Position numbers and translations under genes: made by a program
In this document: positions 8,543-15,996 of the stretch, piece after piece
How the letters are laid out: the number at the start of each line of letters is the position of its first letter
How positions within the stretch are numbered: the stretch's first letter is position 1
The notes under the pieces: generated by a model
The model's input: the letters and a program-made list of their open reading frames with translations, nothing else
The model's database searches: none
Told to the model about the DNA's origin: nothing
Origin: an uncultured Muribaculaceae bacterium
GTDB lineage: Bacteria > Bacteroidota > Bacteroidia > Bacteroidales > Muribaculaceae
Assembly (NCBI GenBank): GCA_910587185.1
Contig: CAJULY010000004.1
Span: forward strand, 62,001 to 126,000
Length of the DNA: 64,000 nt
Reading direction: 5' to 3'

Positions 8543-9670
8543 TCAGTTGCTCTGCGAAGAGTCGGGGAGATGGACATCCATCTGCGGGAATGGGAAGCTG
8601 AGTCCGTGTTGAGGAAGGGTATTGTAGATTTCCTCGTTTATGTCGTAGAAAACGCCCCAGTAGTCGGCCGATTTCACCCATGCGCGCACTGTCAGGTTCA
8701 CGCTTGAATCGGCGAGTGCCGAAAGCACTACGGTGGGGGTGTGGTCATGGCGGATGATGAATGCCTGTCGCGCCGCTTCTGACTCGGCCTCCATGCGCTC
8801 TTTGAGCATCTGGTGGCGGTGGGTGAGGCGGTAGAAGAATCCTTTTTTCTTTGTGGGTTGCATGTCGGGCTCGTCCTGCTGTGGGGCGGTATCGGCAGGG
8901 GTGTCAGTGTCAGTGGTTTCATTCTCCGATAGGGGAGCCTGACGTGTGCCTGAGCCAAGAACACGATCGTCGGCGTCGAGCAGTCCGAGAATCACCTCCC
9001 GGGCAACGGCCACGTCATCGCCATAGCTGATCCCTACTGTCCAGTCTATGCGCCGGAACTCCTCGCGGCTCCAGTTGTTGATCGATCCGGTCGAGAGGGG
9101 ACCGTTGGGTATGATGATCGACTTGTTGTCGGGCGTGGAGATGATTGTCGAGAATATCTGTACTTCCCTGACCACTCCGGCATAACCTTGCGCCTCGATG
9201 TAGTCACCGACTTTGTAAGGCTTCAGGAGCAATATCAGCACACCGCCCGCGAAGTTCTGGAGAGTTCCGCTCAGGGCCATACCGATGGCCACGCCGGCCG
9301 AGGCGAAGATTGCCACGAAGGACATGGTGTTGATTCCGAGAATTCCAATCACCGTCACCACAAGAATGAAATAGAGAACCATCTTGACCAGCGACAGGAC
9401 GAAGGTGGAGAGCGACCGGTCAACGTTGCGCCGGTAGAGTATGTTTGCAGTCAGGCCGTAGAGCTTGCGGATGATCAGCTTGCCGACATAGAAAACGAAA
9501 ATCGCCACGGCCAGATGAATGGCGAATTCCACTACGGTGGATGCGAGCTTGTTTATCAGATCGTCGAACGAAGCGGCTTTCAGCGCGCTCCATTCCTCGG
9601 TGGCTTTCTGCGCCACGGAGTCAGGCGCCACATCAGTCACGCCCGGTATGGGTACTTGATCGAGAATCAT
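8543..9670 (-). CDS. MscS-family mechanosensitive channel with an internal acidic insert
   Basis: 375 residues. After a 45-residue N-terminus come three membrane helices. The third has the Ala/Gly pore pattern (FASAGVAIGMALSGTLQNFAG near residue 120), followed by the MscS beta domain (LLKPYKVGDYIEAQGYAGVV). The family opens on membrane tension to release osmolytes. Residues about 245-325 form a low-complexity Thr/Asp/Pro/Gln-rich stretch with a basic KKKGFFYRLTHRH segment. It sits between the beta domain and the final alpha/beta domain (VNLTVRAWVKSADYWGVFYD) and is absent from the standard fold. The gene begins 17 nt after the C11 peptidase stop. Confidence 0.93.
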   Translation of the reverse strand: MILDQVPIPGVTDVAPDSVAQKATEEWSALKAASFDDLINKLASTVVEFAIHLAVAIFVFYVGKLIIRKLYGLTANILYRRNVDRSLSTFVLSLVKMVLYFILVVTVIGILGINTMSFVAIFASAGVAIGMALSGTLQNFAGGVLILLLKPYKVGDYIEAQGYAGVVREVQIFSTIISTPDNKSIIIPNGPLSTGSINNWSREEFRRIDWTVGISYGDDVAVAREVILGLLDADDRVLGSGTRQAPLSENETTDTDTPADTAPQQDEPDMQPTKKKGFFYRLTHRHQMLKERMEAESEAARQAFIIRHDHTPTVVLSALADSSVNLTVRAWVKSADYWGVFYDINEEIYNTLPQHGLSFPFPQMDVHLPDSSQSN

Positions 9671-9687
9671 GGTTGTGTTTCAGTGTT

Positions 9688-10845
9688 TTATCGGGCTACG
9701 ACATCGCGATACCACGAGGTTTCGTCATAGCCGTATTTTTCGGGAGTGTTTAACGGGTCGAGTATGTTGCATCCGAGGCCGCTGAAGTCTGAGGCATCGA
9801 GTCCATAGACGCGCGGAGTGGTGTAACTTTTGGTAACCACCTTCGAATAGGCGGTCAGCCAGTCGCTGAGCCGGGACGCGTCGGTCGAGCGGATGAGGGC
9901 GGAGAAATAGTGTTTCATGTCGTAAATGCCTGCCGACATGATCGAGGTGCGGAAATACGGCACAGCCCTGTAGCTGTCGGGCACCGCACCGCTTTGGATC
10001 GCCTGTCGGCTCAACTCGGCCAGCCGGTCGAGGCCGGAAGTGTTGATCACCGAGATGCAGCATCCTACGGTTCCTTGCGTTTCATAGAAATCGAAGCTGT
10101 TTTTTGCAGCGGCAGCGAGATCAGGCGTGGCGGAGAAGAAATGCTTCAGGTTCTTTTGGTAGGGCATTCCTTCGAGACCCAGTTCCGTGGGGCAAGGGGC
10201 AATCTGCGGAGTCAGACGGCGCAGTTCGTAGGCGACTTCGACGGTAGCCATGTGGCAGCAGTCGAAATAAATGAAATCGTAGGTGCTTCCTTCGAGCGCG
10301 CGGCGCAGCGAAGTGATTTTCATTTTGCGTTTAACCCCGTTCTCTTCGTCAACTCCGAATGAAAGAGGTGAGGCCGCGGGCGATTGCGAAGCGTCCTCGT
10401 CGATGACTCCGTCATCGTTGAGCCATCCCGTGCCGTGGCTCCAGAACACGAGGCCGAGTTTGCCGTTGGCGTCAATGGAGCGAGCGTCGGCGACGACCTG
10501 ACGCATGCGGGCAATGCTGACGGATGATTCGGATGTGTCATAGGTCTTGAGCGTCTTTTCTTCGCCGTCGGGGGTTATCTCTATCAGACGTGGATCCTGA
10601 TTTGAACGGTGATAATAAACGAGGAGATGTCCGCCTGAAATATCTTTGGCTCCCTCCTTCATTTCCTCGAGGTCAACGCGGGCATAATATGACAGGTTGT
10701 TGTTGGCAGCCATATAGACGAGGACGGAGCGTGTGGGGCTTTCTACAGGAGGCGCGTCAGGCTCGTTCGACGAACTGCACGACAGCATGGCGGCCATGAA
10801 CAGCATGGCGGCTGTGAAGAGAAGAGTTATATTTAAATGTTTCAT
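9688..10845 (-). CDS. Clostripain-related C11 family cysteine peptidase, lipoprotein
   Basis: 385 residues from the ATG at 10845; the nine codons upstream are not needed and lie within the leader. The leader ends in a lipobox (AAMLSC), predicting a lipid-anchored surface or periplasmic protein. The C11 core is clear: a start of RSVLVYMAANNNLSYYA, the catalytic His in LVFWSHGTGW and the catalytic Cys in FIYFDCCHM. C11 peptidases cut after Arg or Lys and often mature autocatalytically. Substrates here are unknown. A well-formed promoter lies 25-55 nt upstream, so this gene probably leads the MscS and GH89 genes. Confidence 0.92.
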   Translation of the reverse strand: MKHLNITLLFTAAMLFMAAMLSCSSSNEPDAPPVESPTRSVLVYMAANNNLSYYARVDLEEMKEGAKDISGGHLLVYYHRSNQDPRLIEITPDGEEKTLKTYDTSESSVSIARMRQVVADARSIDANGKLGLVFWSHGTGWLNDDGVIDEDASQSPAASPLSFGVDEENGVKRKMKITSLRRALEGSTYDFIYFDCCHMATVEVAYELRRLTPQIAPCPTELGLEGMPYQKNLKHFFSATPDLAAAAKNSFDFYETQGTVGCCISVINTSGLDRLAELSRQAIQSGAVPDSYRAVPYFRTSIMSAGIYDMKHYFSALIRSTDASRLSDWLTAYSKVVTKSYTTPRVYGLDASDFSGLGCNILDPLNTPEKYGYDETSWYRDVVAR

Positions 10846-10869
10846 TTCGTTATGATTCGGTTCAACTTG

Positions 10870-10900
10870 CAAAGTTAGTGAAAAATCGCCTATTCCGCAA
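10870..10900 (-). promoter_or_regulatory. Promoter of the C11 peptidase gene
   Basis: Minus strand TTG (complement of 10898-10900), a 20-nt spacer, then TAACTTTG (complement of 10870-10877). Both boxes and the spacing fit the Bacteroidota sigma consensus. The start codon is 24 nt downstream. Confidence 0.8.
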
Positions 10901-10931
10901 CCATAAATCCATTTGACAGTCGAAAATAAGA

Positions 10932-10965
10932 GCGTTGTAAAACCGGGGGGCGTTGTAAAACCGGG
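10932..10965. repeat. Two tandem copies of a 16-bp unit
   Basis: GCGTTGTAAAACCGGG occurs at 10932-10947 and 10950-10965 with an 18-bp period. It directly abuts the GC-rich hairpin at 10965-10995. Function unknown. Confidence 0.85.
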
Positions 10966-10995
10966 ACGCCCCGCTTCAGGGTTGAGCGGGGCGTC
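10965..10995 (-). terminator. GC-rich hairpin, possible terminator
   Basis: GACGCCCCGCT (10965-10975) pairs perfectly with AGCGGGGCGTC (10985-10995) around a 9-nt loop. It lies downstream of the minus-strand glycoside hydrolase gene. The T tract on the minus side is poor (CCGGTTTTAC), so efficient intrinsic termination is uncertain. Confidence 0.5.
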
Positions 10996-11006
10996 ACAGG
11001 GGGATA

Positions 11007-11202
11007 AGAACTGATTTAAACTTATTTCAAAATGTTAATTCAGAACTGACGGAAACCTTCGGCTTTACCCTTTCGGCATGATTCCGGCCGCTTTCTTCCC
11101 TTTTTTCAATCACAATGGAACCCCATTGCTCTTTCAAAAAGGTCGAAACCATCTCGGAATCATACTCGAAATGTTAATTTGCAATAAGTTTAAATCAGTT
11201 CT
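11007..11202. repeat. 196-bp palindromic element with one GA-type hairpin
   Basis: Perfect 20-bp inverted repeats bound the element: AGAACTGATTTAAACTTATT at 11007-11026 and its complement at 11183-11202. Inside, on the minus strand (11106-11135), is GAAAGAG, CAATGG, GGTT, CCATTG, TGATTGA. A further 7-bp stem (11099-11105 with 11136-11142) extends it. The hairpin pattern matches those in the elements at 24922 and 43597. The termini also begin AGA and end TCT as in those elements. No open frame of note is inside and no clear target-site duplication is visible. Confidence 0.85.
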
Positions 11203-11217
11203 ATGTTCAGGCGGGGA

Positions 11218-13302
11218 TTATTTCTGTATTCCGTCAAAGACGAACACCGAGAGCGGGGGAAGCTCGAGGGTTAGCGGGGCGTCTATGTCGATGGGGCTTG
11301 TGATGTCGAATCCCGGAAGACCTCTCTGGGAGAAGGCGTCGGAGAATTTCACGGCACCTTTGACATAGGCGGGGATGTCGAGAGCCTCGCGCAGGGTGGT
11401 GTTGAACTCCTGAGGCGACTCAGAGGGGTTGCGCAGGGCAAGAGTGGCTTTTTTGCCGTTCCACGAGGCCCAGCCATAGACGTTGGCTTTCTTTCCGTCC
11501 CAGGGGTTTCCACCGACCCAGTGGATATCAGGCAGAACGTCGGCGTTCTTTTTCTGCCACTGTATGCATTCGGCGATGTCCTTCCAGAGGCGTCCGCCGT
11601 TTATGCTGTCGAGAAGTTCGTAGTCGGTGTAGAGTTCGACCATTCCCGAACCGCAGGCGTAGGCGCAGCGCAGTTCGCGCACTATTCCGTTATAGTCCAT
11701 AGTCTTGGATACATTGCCTTTCTTGGTCAGGATAACTCCGTGGGTCATAAGGGTGTTTATGGGACAGAGGGGAGAATCCTTGATGAACTTGTCATAGACC
11801 ATGTGGTCGCGGTAGGTAATCCAGCGTTCGCGGTCATCGCCCTGGTTGCCTATGGCGCTCCAGTCGGCTTCCTGACGCCAGACAGCGTCGGTGAAGTGGA
11901 ACCAGAAGGGAGAGGCCCAGGTGCCGACGGTGGTGTTGAAGAACATGTCGGGCCGCATTTTCCTGACCTGTTTCTCTATGTTGATGATGGCTTCGGCATT
12001 CTCTTCGCCACGGTAGCCGGGATCGGGGCCTACGGAGACACCCTGTGCGCTGATGCCGTCGAGCTTGAAGAAGCGGAAATCGAAGTTGTCGATCATGTTT
12101 TTGCATGCCGAGAGGAAAGTGTCGTAATACGCCGGGTTGCTGAGCTGCATTCCTCCGCGGTCTTTCCAGTAGGCGCGGCGCATCTGGCCTGAAGCACCGT
12201 AGCCTCCGACCGGTCCGAGCCAACCGCCTATTCCGGCGCCTATAGTGGCGGCTACGGAATCAACTTCGCGGAAGCCGTTGGGGAAGTTTTTATTGAAGGT
12301 CCAGGTGCCGTAGTTGTCCCATCCGTCGTCCCAGACGAAAGCGTCGATGGCTGCGTTGTTTTCCTTGAACAGTTTCTGTTTCCAGTGTTCGGCTACTCGC
12401 TCGCAGTCGGCGATGGTCATGTGGTCGGCGTATGTCGGCGAGTTGTTGCGGTCGATGTTGAGCTCATACCATGAATTGTAGATGTTCATGGGGCGCCAGG
12501 GCACTGCGCGTTCTCTCTCGCTGTAGGCGAGGACAGAGCGGCGCTGCTGTCCGGGAGCCACTATGCCCACAACGGCGCTGATGTCCCAGGTGGTGCCTTT
12601 CTGCATGAGGGTGTGGCGGCTCCAGAGTCCCTGAAGACGGAAGGCGCCGTTGTCGGCCTCGGTGACGGAATTATTTCCGGTAGGTGTCTCCAGCCCGGCG
12701 AAAATCTCGGGTGAGGCAATGATTGCGCCCCGGGTGTTGCCGACGACTTTCGGCATTTCGGCGCTTTTCAGAGGCTTGCCGTTGTAGGCCATGGCAATGA
12801 TGGCGTGCATCTCGATGTCGCGGAGCGCCGTGAGATCCATCTCTGTGCGGAGATAGTGGGACCCGTCGCGGAGCACGGCGCGCCATCTGATGCTGAGGCC
12901 GTGGCCGGTGAGGGTAGCCTCTATCGCTTTGCCGGGGAGCTTCTGCGAGCCGACGGCGGCTTTCGGGTCGCCTTTGAGGGTGGCCATGCGCCAGCCGGAG
13001 ACTTTGAAGGAAGAGGCTGGAAGGACGGTGCTGTCCTGAAGTATGACCGTGAAAATTTCAGTGCCGGGAATCAGTCCGAGCTGAGGGCATCCTCCGAAAA
13101 GGACTTTTCCTCCCTTGTTTGTGAAAGAGGCGCTGAGGATAGTGTTGCGCAGTGTAAGGGTGGAGCCTTTGGCGGCTGATGTCACGCGTGCGGCGCCGGG
13201 CTGGATTTCCTGAGGGAAAATGACCGACTGGGCCGACACGGCGCCCGCTGCGAGCAGACAGAGCAGCAGCGCAAGCGCGGAAAAGATGTTTCGTTTTGTC
13301 AT
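11218..13302 (-). CDS. Secreted melibiase-like (GH-D/GH36-type barrel) glycoside hydrolase
   Basis: 694 residues from the ATG at 13302, opening with a signal peptide (IFSALALLLCLLAAGAVSAQ). An N-terminal beta-sandwich of about 290 residues precedes a TIM barrel. The barrel has DAFVWDDGWDNYGTW, with the DDGW strand typical of alpha-galactosidase relatives, and FRFFKLDGI, whose Asp fits the nucleophile position. The acid/base is less certain; WRQEADWSAIGNQGDDRERW lies at about the right distance. A short beta domain closes the protein. Related Bacteroides proteins are sometimes mislabelled enterotoxin. Substrate is unknown; alpha-galactosides or alpha-GalNAc are possible. It lies 218 nt after the SusCD lipoprotein gene and is probably part of that locus. 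A TATCTTTG box at 13343-13350 may give separate transcription. Confidence 0.8.
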   Translation of the reverse strand: MTKRNIFSALALLLCLLAAGAVSAQSVIFPQEIQPGAARVTSAAKGSTLTLRNTILSASFTNKGGKVLFGGCPQLGLIPGTEIFTVILQDSTVLPASSFKVSGWRMATLKGDPKAAVGSQKLPGKAIEATLTGHGLSIRWRAVLRDGSHYLRTEMDLTALRDIEMHAIIAMAYNGKPLKSAEMPKVVGNTRGAIIASPEIFAGLETPTGNNSVTEADNGAFRLQGLWSRHTLMQKGTTWDISAVVGIVAPGQQRRSVLAYSERERAVPWRPMNIYNSWYELNIDRNNSPTYADHMTIADCERVAEHWKQKLFKENNAAIDAFVWDDGWDNYGTWTFNKNFPNGFREVDSVAATIGAGIGGWLGPVGGYGASGQMRRAYWKDRGGMQLSNPAYYDTFLSACKNMIDNFDFRFFKLDGISAQGVSVGPDPGYRGEENAEAIINIEKQVRKMRPDMFFNTTVGTWASPFWFHFTDAVWRQEADWSAIGNQGDDRERWITYRDHMVYDKFIKDSPLCPINTLMTHGVILTKKGNVSKTMDYNGIVRELRCAYACGSGMVELYTDYELLDSINGGRLWKDIAECIQWQKKNADVLPDIHWVGGNPWDGKKANVYGWASWNGKKATLALRNPSESPQEFNTTLREALDIPAYVKGAVKFSDAFSQRGLPGFDITSPIDIDAPLTLELPPLSVFVFDGIQK

Positions 13303-13439
13303 ATATCGCTGATGGTTATTGGTTTCAGACTTAAGATTTATACAAAGATAATACATTGTTTTCTAAAAGATAGCTTTTTCGTTAAAAATTGGAATTCTTA
13401 AGGCAAATTAGCTGAATTTATTTTGTCGGGAGGAAAAAC

Positions 13440-13472
13440 AGGGGCCCGGAATAACCAATATCCCGAGCCCCT
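13440..13472 (-). terminator. Terminator after the SusCD-linked lipoprotein gene
   Basis: On the minus strand AGGGGCTCGGGATA and TATTCCGGGCCCCT pair with few mismatches around a short loop, followed by TGTTTTTCC. It may separate, or attenuate between, the lipoprotein gene and the glycoside hydrolase gene. Confidence 0.7.
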
Positions 13473-13519
13473 CTGCTACCTAACCAAAATAATAATGCAC
13501 TTAAAATCTATTTAGAAAC

Positions 13520-13990
13520 CTATTTCTGGAGTGTCACAGTGACAGTCCAGTCCTTCTTCGTACCATCGGCAGCAGTTATTCTGTATCGGTTAGGCTTGCT
13601 CCAGTCGCCGGGGGCACCGAGACGGGGAGCGCCTTCGATCGGTTCGATGACAGCGGCGGTCGAGATGTTGAGAACGACCACCAGATTCGTTGAACTGAGG
13701 TTTGCCAGCTGGTCAGCCGGGAAGTTCGAGGCAGGAGAAACGGTGACAGAAACCGTGCCGGCTTCATCGTTTTTCTGATAATTCGAACGGCTGAGGGTTG
13801 CCTGCATGACTTTGTTTTCTCCGCTACCGGGATTTACGTCCGATGTGGTGTAGCGGTAGTAAACGCCCTGGATGCTTGTTATGTCAGCGTTCTCGTAGGT
13901 GTCGAGGTCCTCGAATCCATGCTCGAGGCATCCCGAGAGCGTGACCATGGCAAAAATGGCGGTGAAAAGCGCTGTAATATAATTTTTCAT
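13520..13990 (-). CDS. Small SusCD-linked surface lipoprotein
   Basis: 156 residues with a lipoprotein leader (AMVTLSGC, lipid-bearing Cys at residue 21). The rest is beta-rich and ends YRITAADGTKKDWTVTVTLQK, the closing strand pattern of DUF5018-like and related Ig-type domains in Bacteroidota surface lipoproteins. It lies 30 nt after susD on the same strand, where SusE/F-type glycan-binding proteins usually sit, so a glycan-binding or scaffold role is likely by position. It is too short for a full SusE (three Ig-like domains). Confidence 0.8.
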   Translation of the reverse strand: MKNYITALFTAIFAMVTLSGCLEHGFEDLDTYENADITSIQGVYYRYTTSDVNPGSGENKVMQATLSRSNYQKNDEAGTVSVTVSPASNFPADQLANLSSTNLVVVLNISTAAVIEPIEGAPRLGAPGDWSKPNRYRITAADGTKKDWTVTVTLQK

Positions 13991-14020
13991 CTGATTTATT
14001 CAGTTAAAAGGGTTAGAAAC

Positions 14021-15973
14021 TTACCAAAGGTCATTCTGTTCGAAGTCAAGACCGTATGCCTCGCGAGTATCGAGGAATCCCTGCGGTATGGGGAACAGAT
14101 AGCGACGTTCCGTGAACGTGCGGTTGGCTGAGTTCAGAAGTGTCAGCTGATTGATGATAAACGCAGTGCGGTCGCGGTTGATCTCGATCTTATATACCGG
14201 ACGGTCAAGGTCGTAGATTATGTCGCCTGCGGGACGGCCGTAGTTGGAGTGGCCTCCGTATTTACCCCAACGGAGATAGCTGAAGTAGATGTCACCGCCT
14301 TCATGACACATTTCGACGCGGCGTTCGCGCATGTAGTCGGCCCAAGCGTCGGCGAGGTTCGAGGCTGTCGAAGCGGGGAGCTTGCCGTGTTGGGTGCGGG
14401 TTGCGTTGAGCGCTTTGACAGCCTCGGTAACGTTGCCCTTGAGCAGATAAGCTTCGGCAAGGTTCATGTAGGCTTCGCCGACACGCGCAATGTTGTAGTG
14501 GAGAGCTACTTTACAGCTGAAGTAGGCGCGGGGTTCCGGGTTCTTGATGTTGCATTTTGCCCAGTAGTAACCGGTAGTCGTGTTGTACCATCCTCCGTCC
14601 TCTTTGTCGCGGACGCCCATCGAGATGTTTCCTGCGAGGTTCAGCCCTACGGTTTCGCCTACCCATGTGCCTTTGTCATAGACAATGCTGGTGTAGAAAC
14701 GCGCATCGCGGTTCTGATACATGATGTCGGAAATGTCACGGTCAGTAACGCCGGCGTTGAGTGTCGCATAGCGTGTCGCTGCGGGATGTGCGTTGTTGAG
14801 TTCCTGGAAGTCCTGAGGAGTCGGAATTCTGCGGAGATTACCGTTAGCCTGTTCGTACTGGTCGATCTGGCCGGGCTGTGTGACTGAGAGCGGATTGTGC
14901 TCGGTCACGTTGCTTTTGTACTGGCTGGTCTCGTACCAGGGGAGGGCTTTGCCGGTAGCTTCATCCACCACGAGATACTGGTCAACGAGGTCCTGAGTGG
15001 GGAAGAAGATTGCCCATGCTTCGAAAGTCGGGGCGCCGGAGCTCATCTTCAGGGGCTGGGGACAGAGTGAGTTGGTCTGGTCGCCCGGGCTGATGTTGGG
15101 ATATGTGCGGATGAGTTCCTCGTAGCCGCCGATGGTGGTGTTGGTCTGCAGACGATAGTATCCCCAGAGGATTTCAGGGTCCATGTCGTTGGTCTCGTTG
15201 AACATGCCGCCATAGTTGCTTGAGAGGGCGGGACCGTTGGTCACCACGTCGTTTGCGAATTGGATAGCCTTGTCAAGATAAGTCTGATCGCCGGTGTACG
15301 CGTAAGCCTGAAGGGCAGCGCGGCTGGCGATGACTTCGGCCGCATATTTATTGGGCAGTCCGGGTTCAGCAGAGGTGGGGAAAGCCGGTATGGCTGCCTC
15401 GAGGTCATCCATGACATATTTGTAGCTTTCAGCCACAGTCTTTGTCATGGGGATCTTGGCTTTCAGAGAGTCGGCGGGTTCGAGAACCTCGGTCATAGGG
15501 ACAAAACGGCCCATTTTGCGAGCCTGATCAAAGAATACGAGTCCGCGGAGGAAACGTCCCTGCGAGATCAGTTCTTCTTTTTCGGCCTGGGTCAGAGCTT
15601 CGCTCTCCTGGGCTTTCTGGATGATTAGGTTACAGCGGCGGAGCAGCCCGAAGCGGCTTATGCCGGCGTCAGTGCTGGTGCTGAGACCGAGTTCGGTGGC
15701 GATGTTGTCAATGCCTTCGCCAACTTGCGAGCACCGCGCTGCATTAGGAGTGCGTGCCTCCCAACTTGTGCAGGAACCGGATCCGGCCAGTCCAAGGTTG
15801 GTGATGGCTACGTCATACGTTCCGTGTACGAACGCATCGGCCGTGGCCTTGCTGCCCCACACGGTGGCTTCGTCGAAGGTTGAAGTGGGGTGAGTGTCAA
15901 GCGTGTCTTTGCAGGAGGAGAGACCGGCTGCAACAAGACCGATTGCGATTATGGAAAGATATTTCTTTTTCAT
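14021..15973 (-). CDS. SusD/RagB-family nutrient-binding outer-membrane lipoprotein
   Basis: 650 residues. The leader KKYLSIIAIGLVAAGLSSC ends at a lipidated Cys. SusD hallmarks follow: the N-terminal SKATADAFVHGTYD region, RCNLIIQKAQESEALTQAEKEELISQGRFLRGLVFFD (TPR 1-2), and the C-terminal VRVGEAYMNLAEAYLLKGN-like repeat with RREVEMCHEGGDIYFSYLRWG. The family caps a SusC channel and captures oligosaccharides or peptides at the surface. It lies 23 nt after susC. The closing YLFPIPQGFLDTREAYGLDFEQNDLW matches the usual end of the family. Ligand unknown. Confidence 0.96.
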   Translation of the reverse strand: MKKKYLSIIAIGLVAAGLSSCKDTLDTHPTSTFDEATVWGSKATADAFVHGTYDVAITNLGLAGSGSCTSWEARTPNAARCSQVGEGIDNIATELGLSTSTDAGISRFGLLRRCNLIIQKAQESEALTQAEKEELISQGRFLRGLVFFDQARKMGRFVPMTEVLEPADSLKAKIPMTKTVAESYKYVMDDLEAAIPAFPTSAEPGLPNKYAAEVIASRAALQAYAYTGDQTYLDKAIQFANDVVTNGPALSSNYGGMFNETNDMDPEILWGYYRLQTNTTIGGYEELIRTYPNISPGDQTNSLCPQPLKMSSGAPTFEAWAIFFPTQDLVDQYLVVDEATGKALPWYETSQYKSNVTEHNPLSVTQPGQIDQYEQANGNLRRIPTPQDFQELNNAHPAATRYATLNAGVTDRDISDIMYQNRDARFYTSIVYDKGTWVGETVGLNLAGNISMGVRDKEDGGWYNTTTGYYWAKCNIKNPEPRAYFSCKVALHYNIARVGEAYMNLAEAYLLKGNVTEAVKALNATRTQHGKLPASTASNLADAWADYMRERRVEMCHEGGDIYFSYLRWGKYGGHSNYGRPAGDIIYDLDRPVYKIEINRDRTAFIINQLTLLNSANRTFTERRYLFPIPQGFLDTREAYGLDFEQNDLW

Positions 15974-15996
15974 GTGGATTTATTCAATATTCTGTA

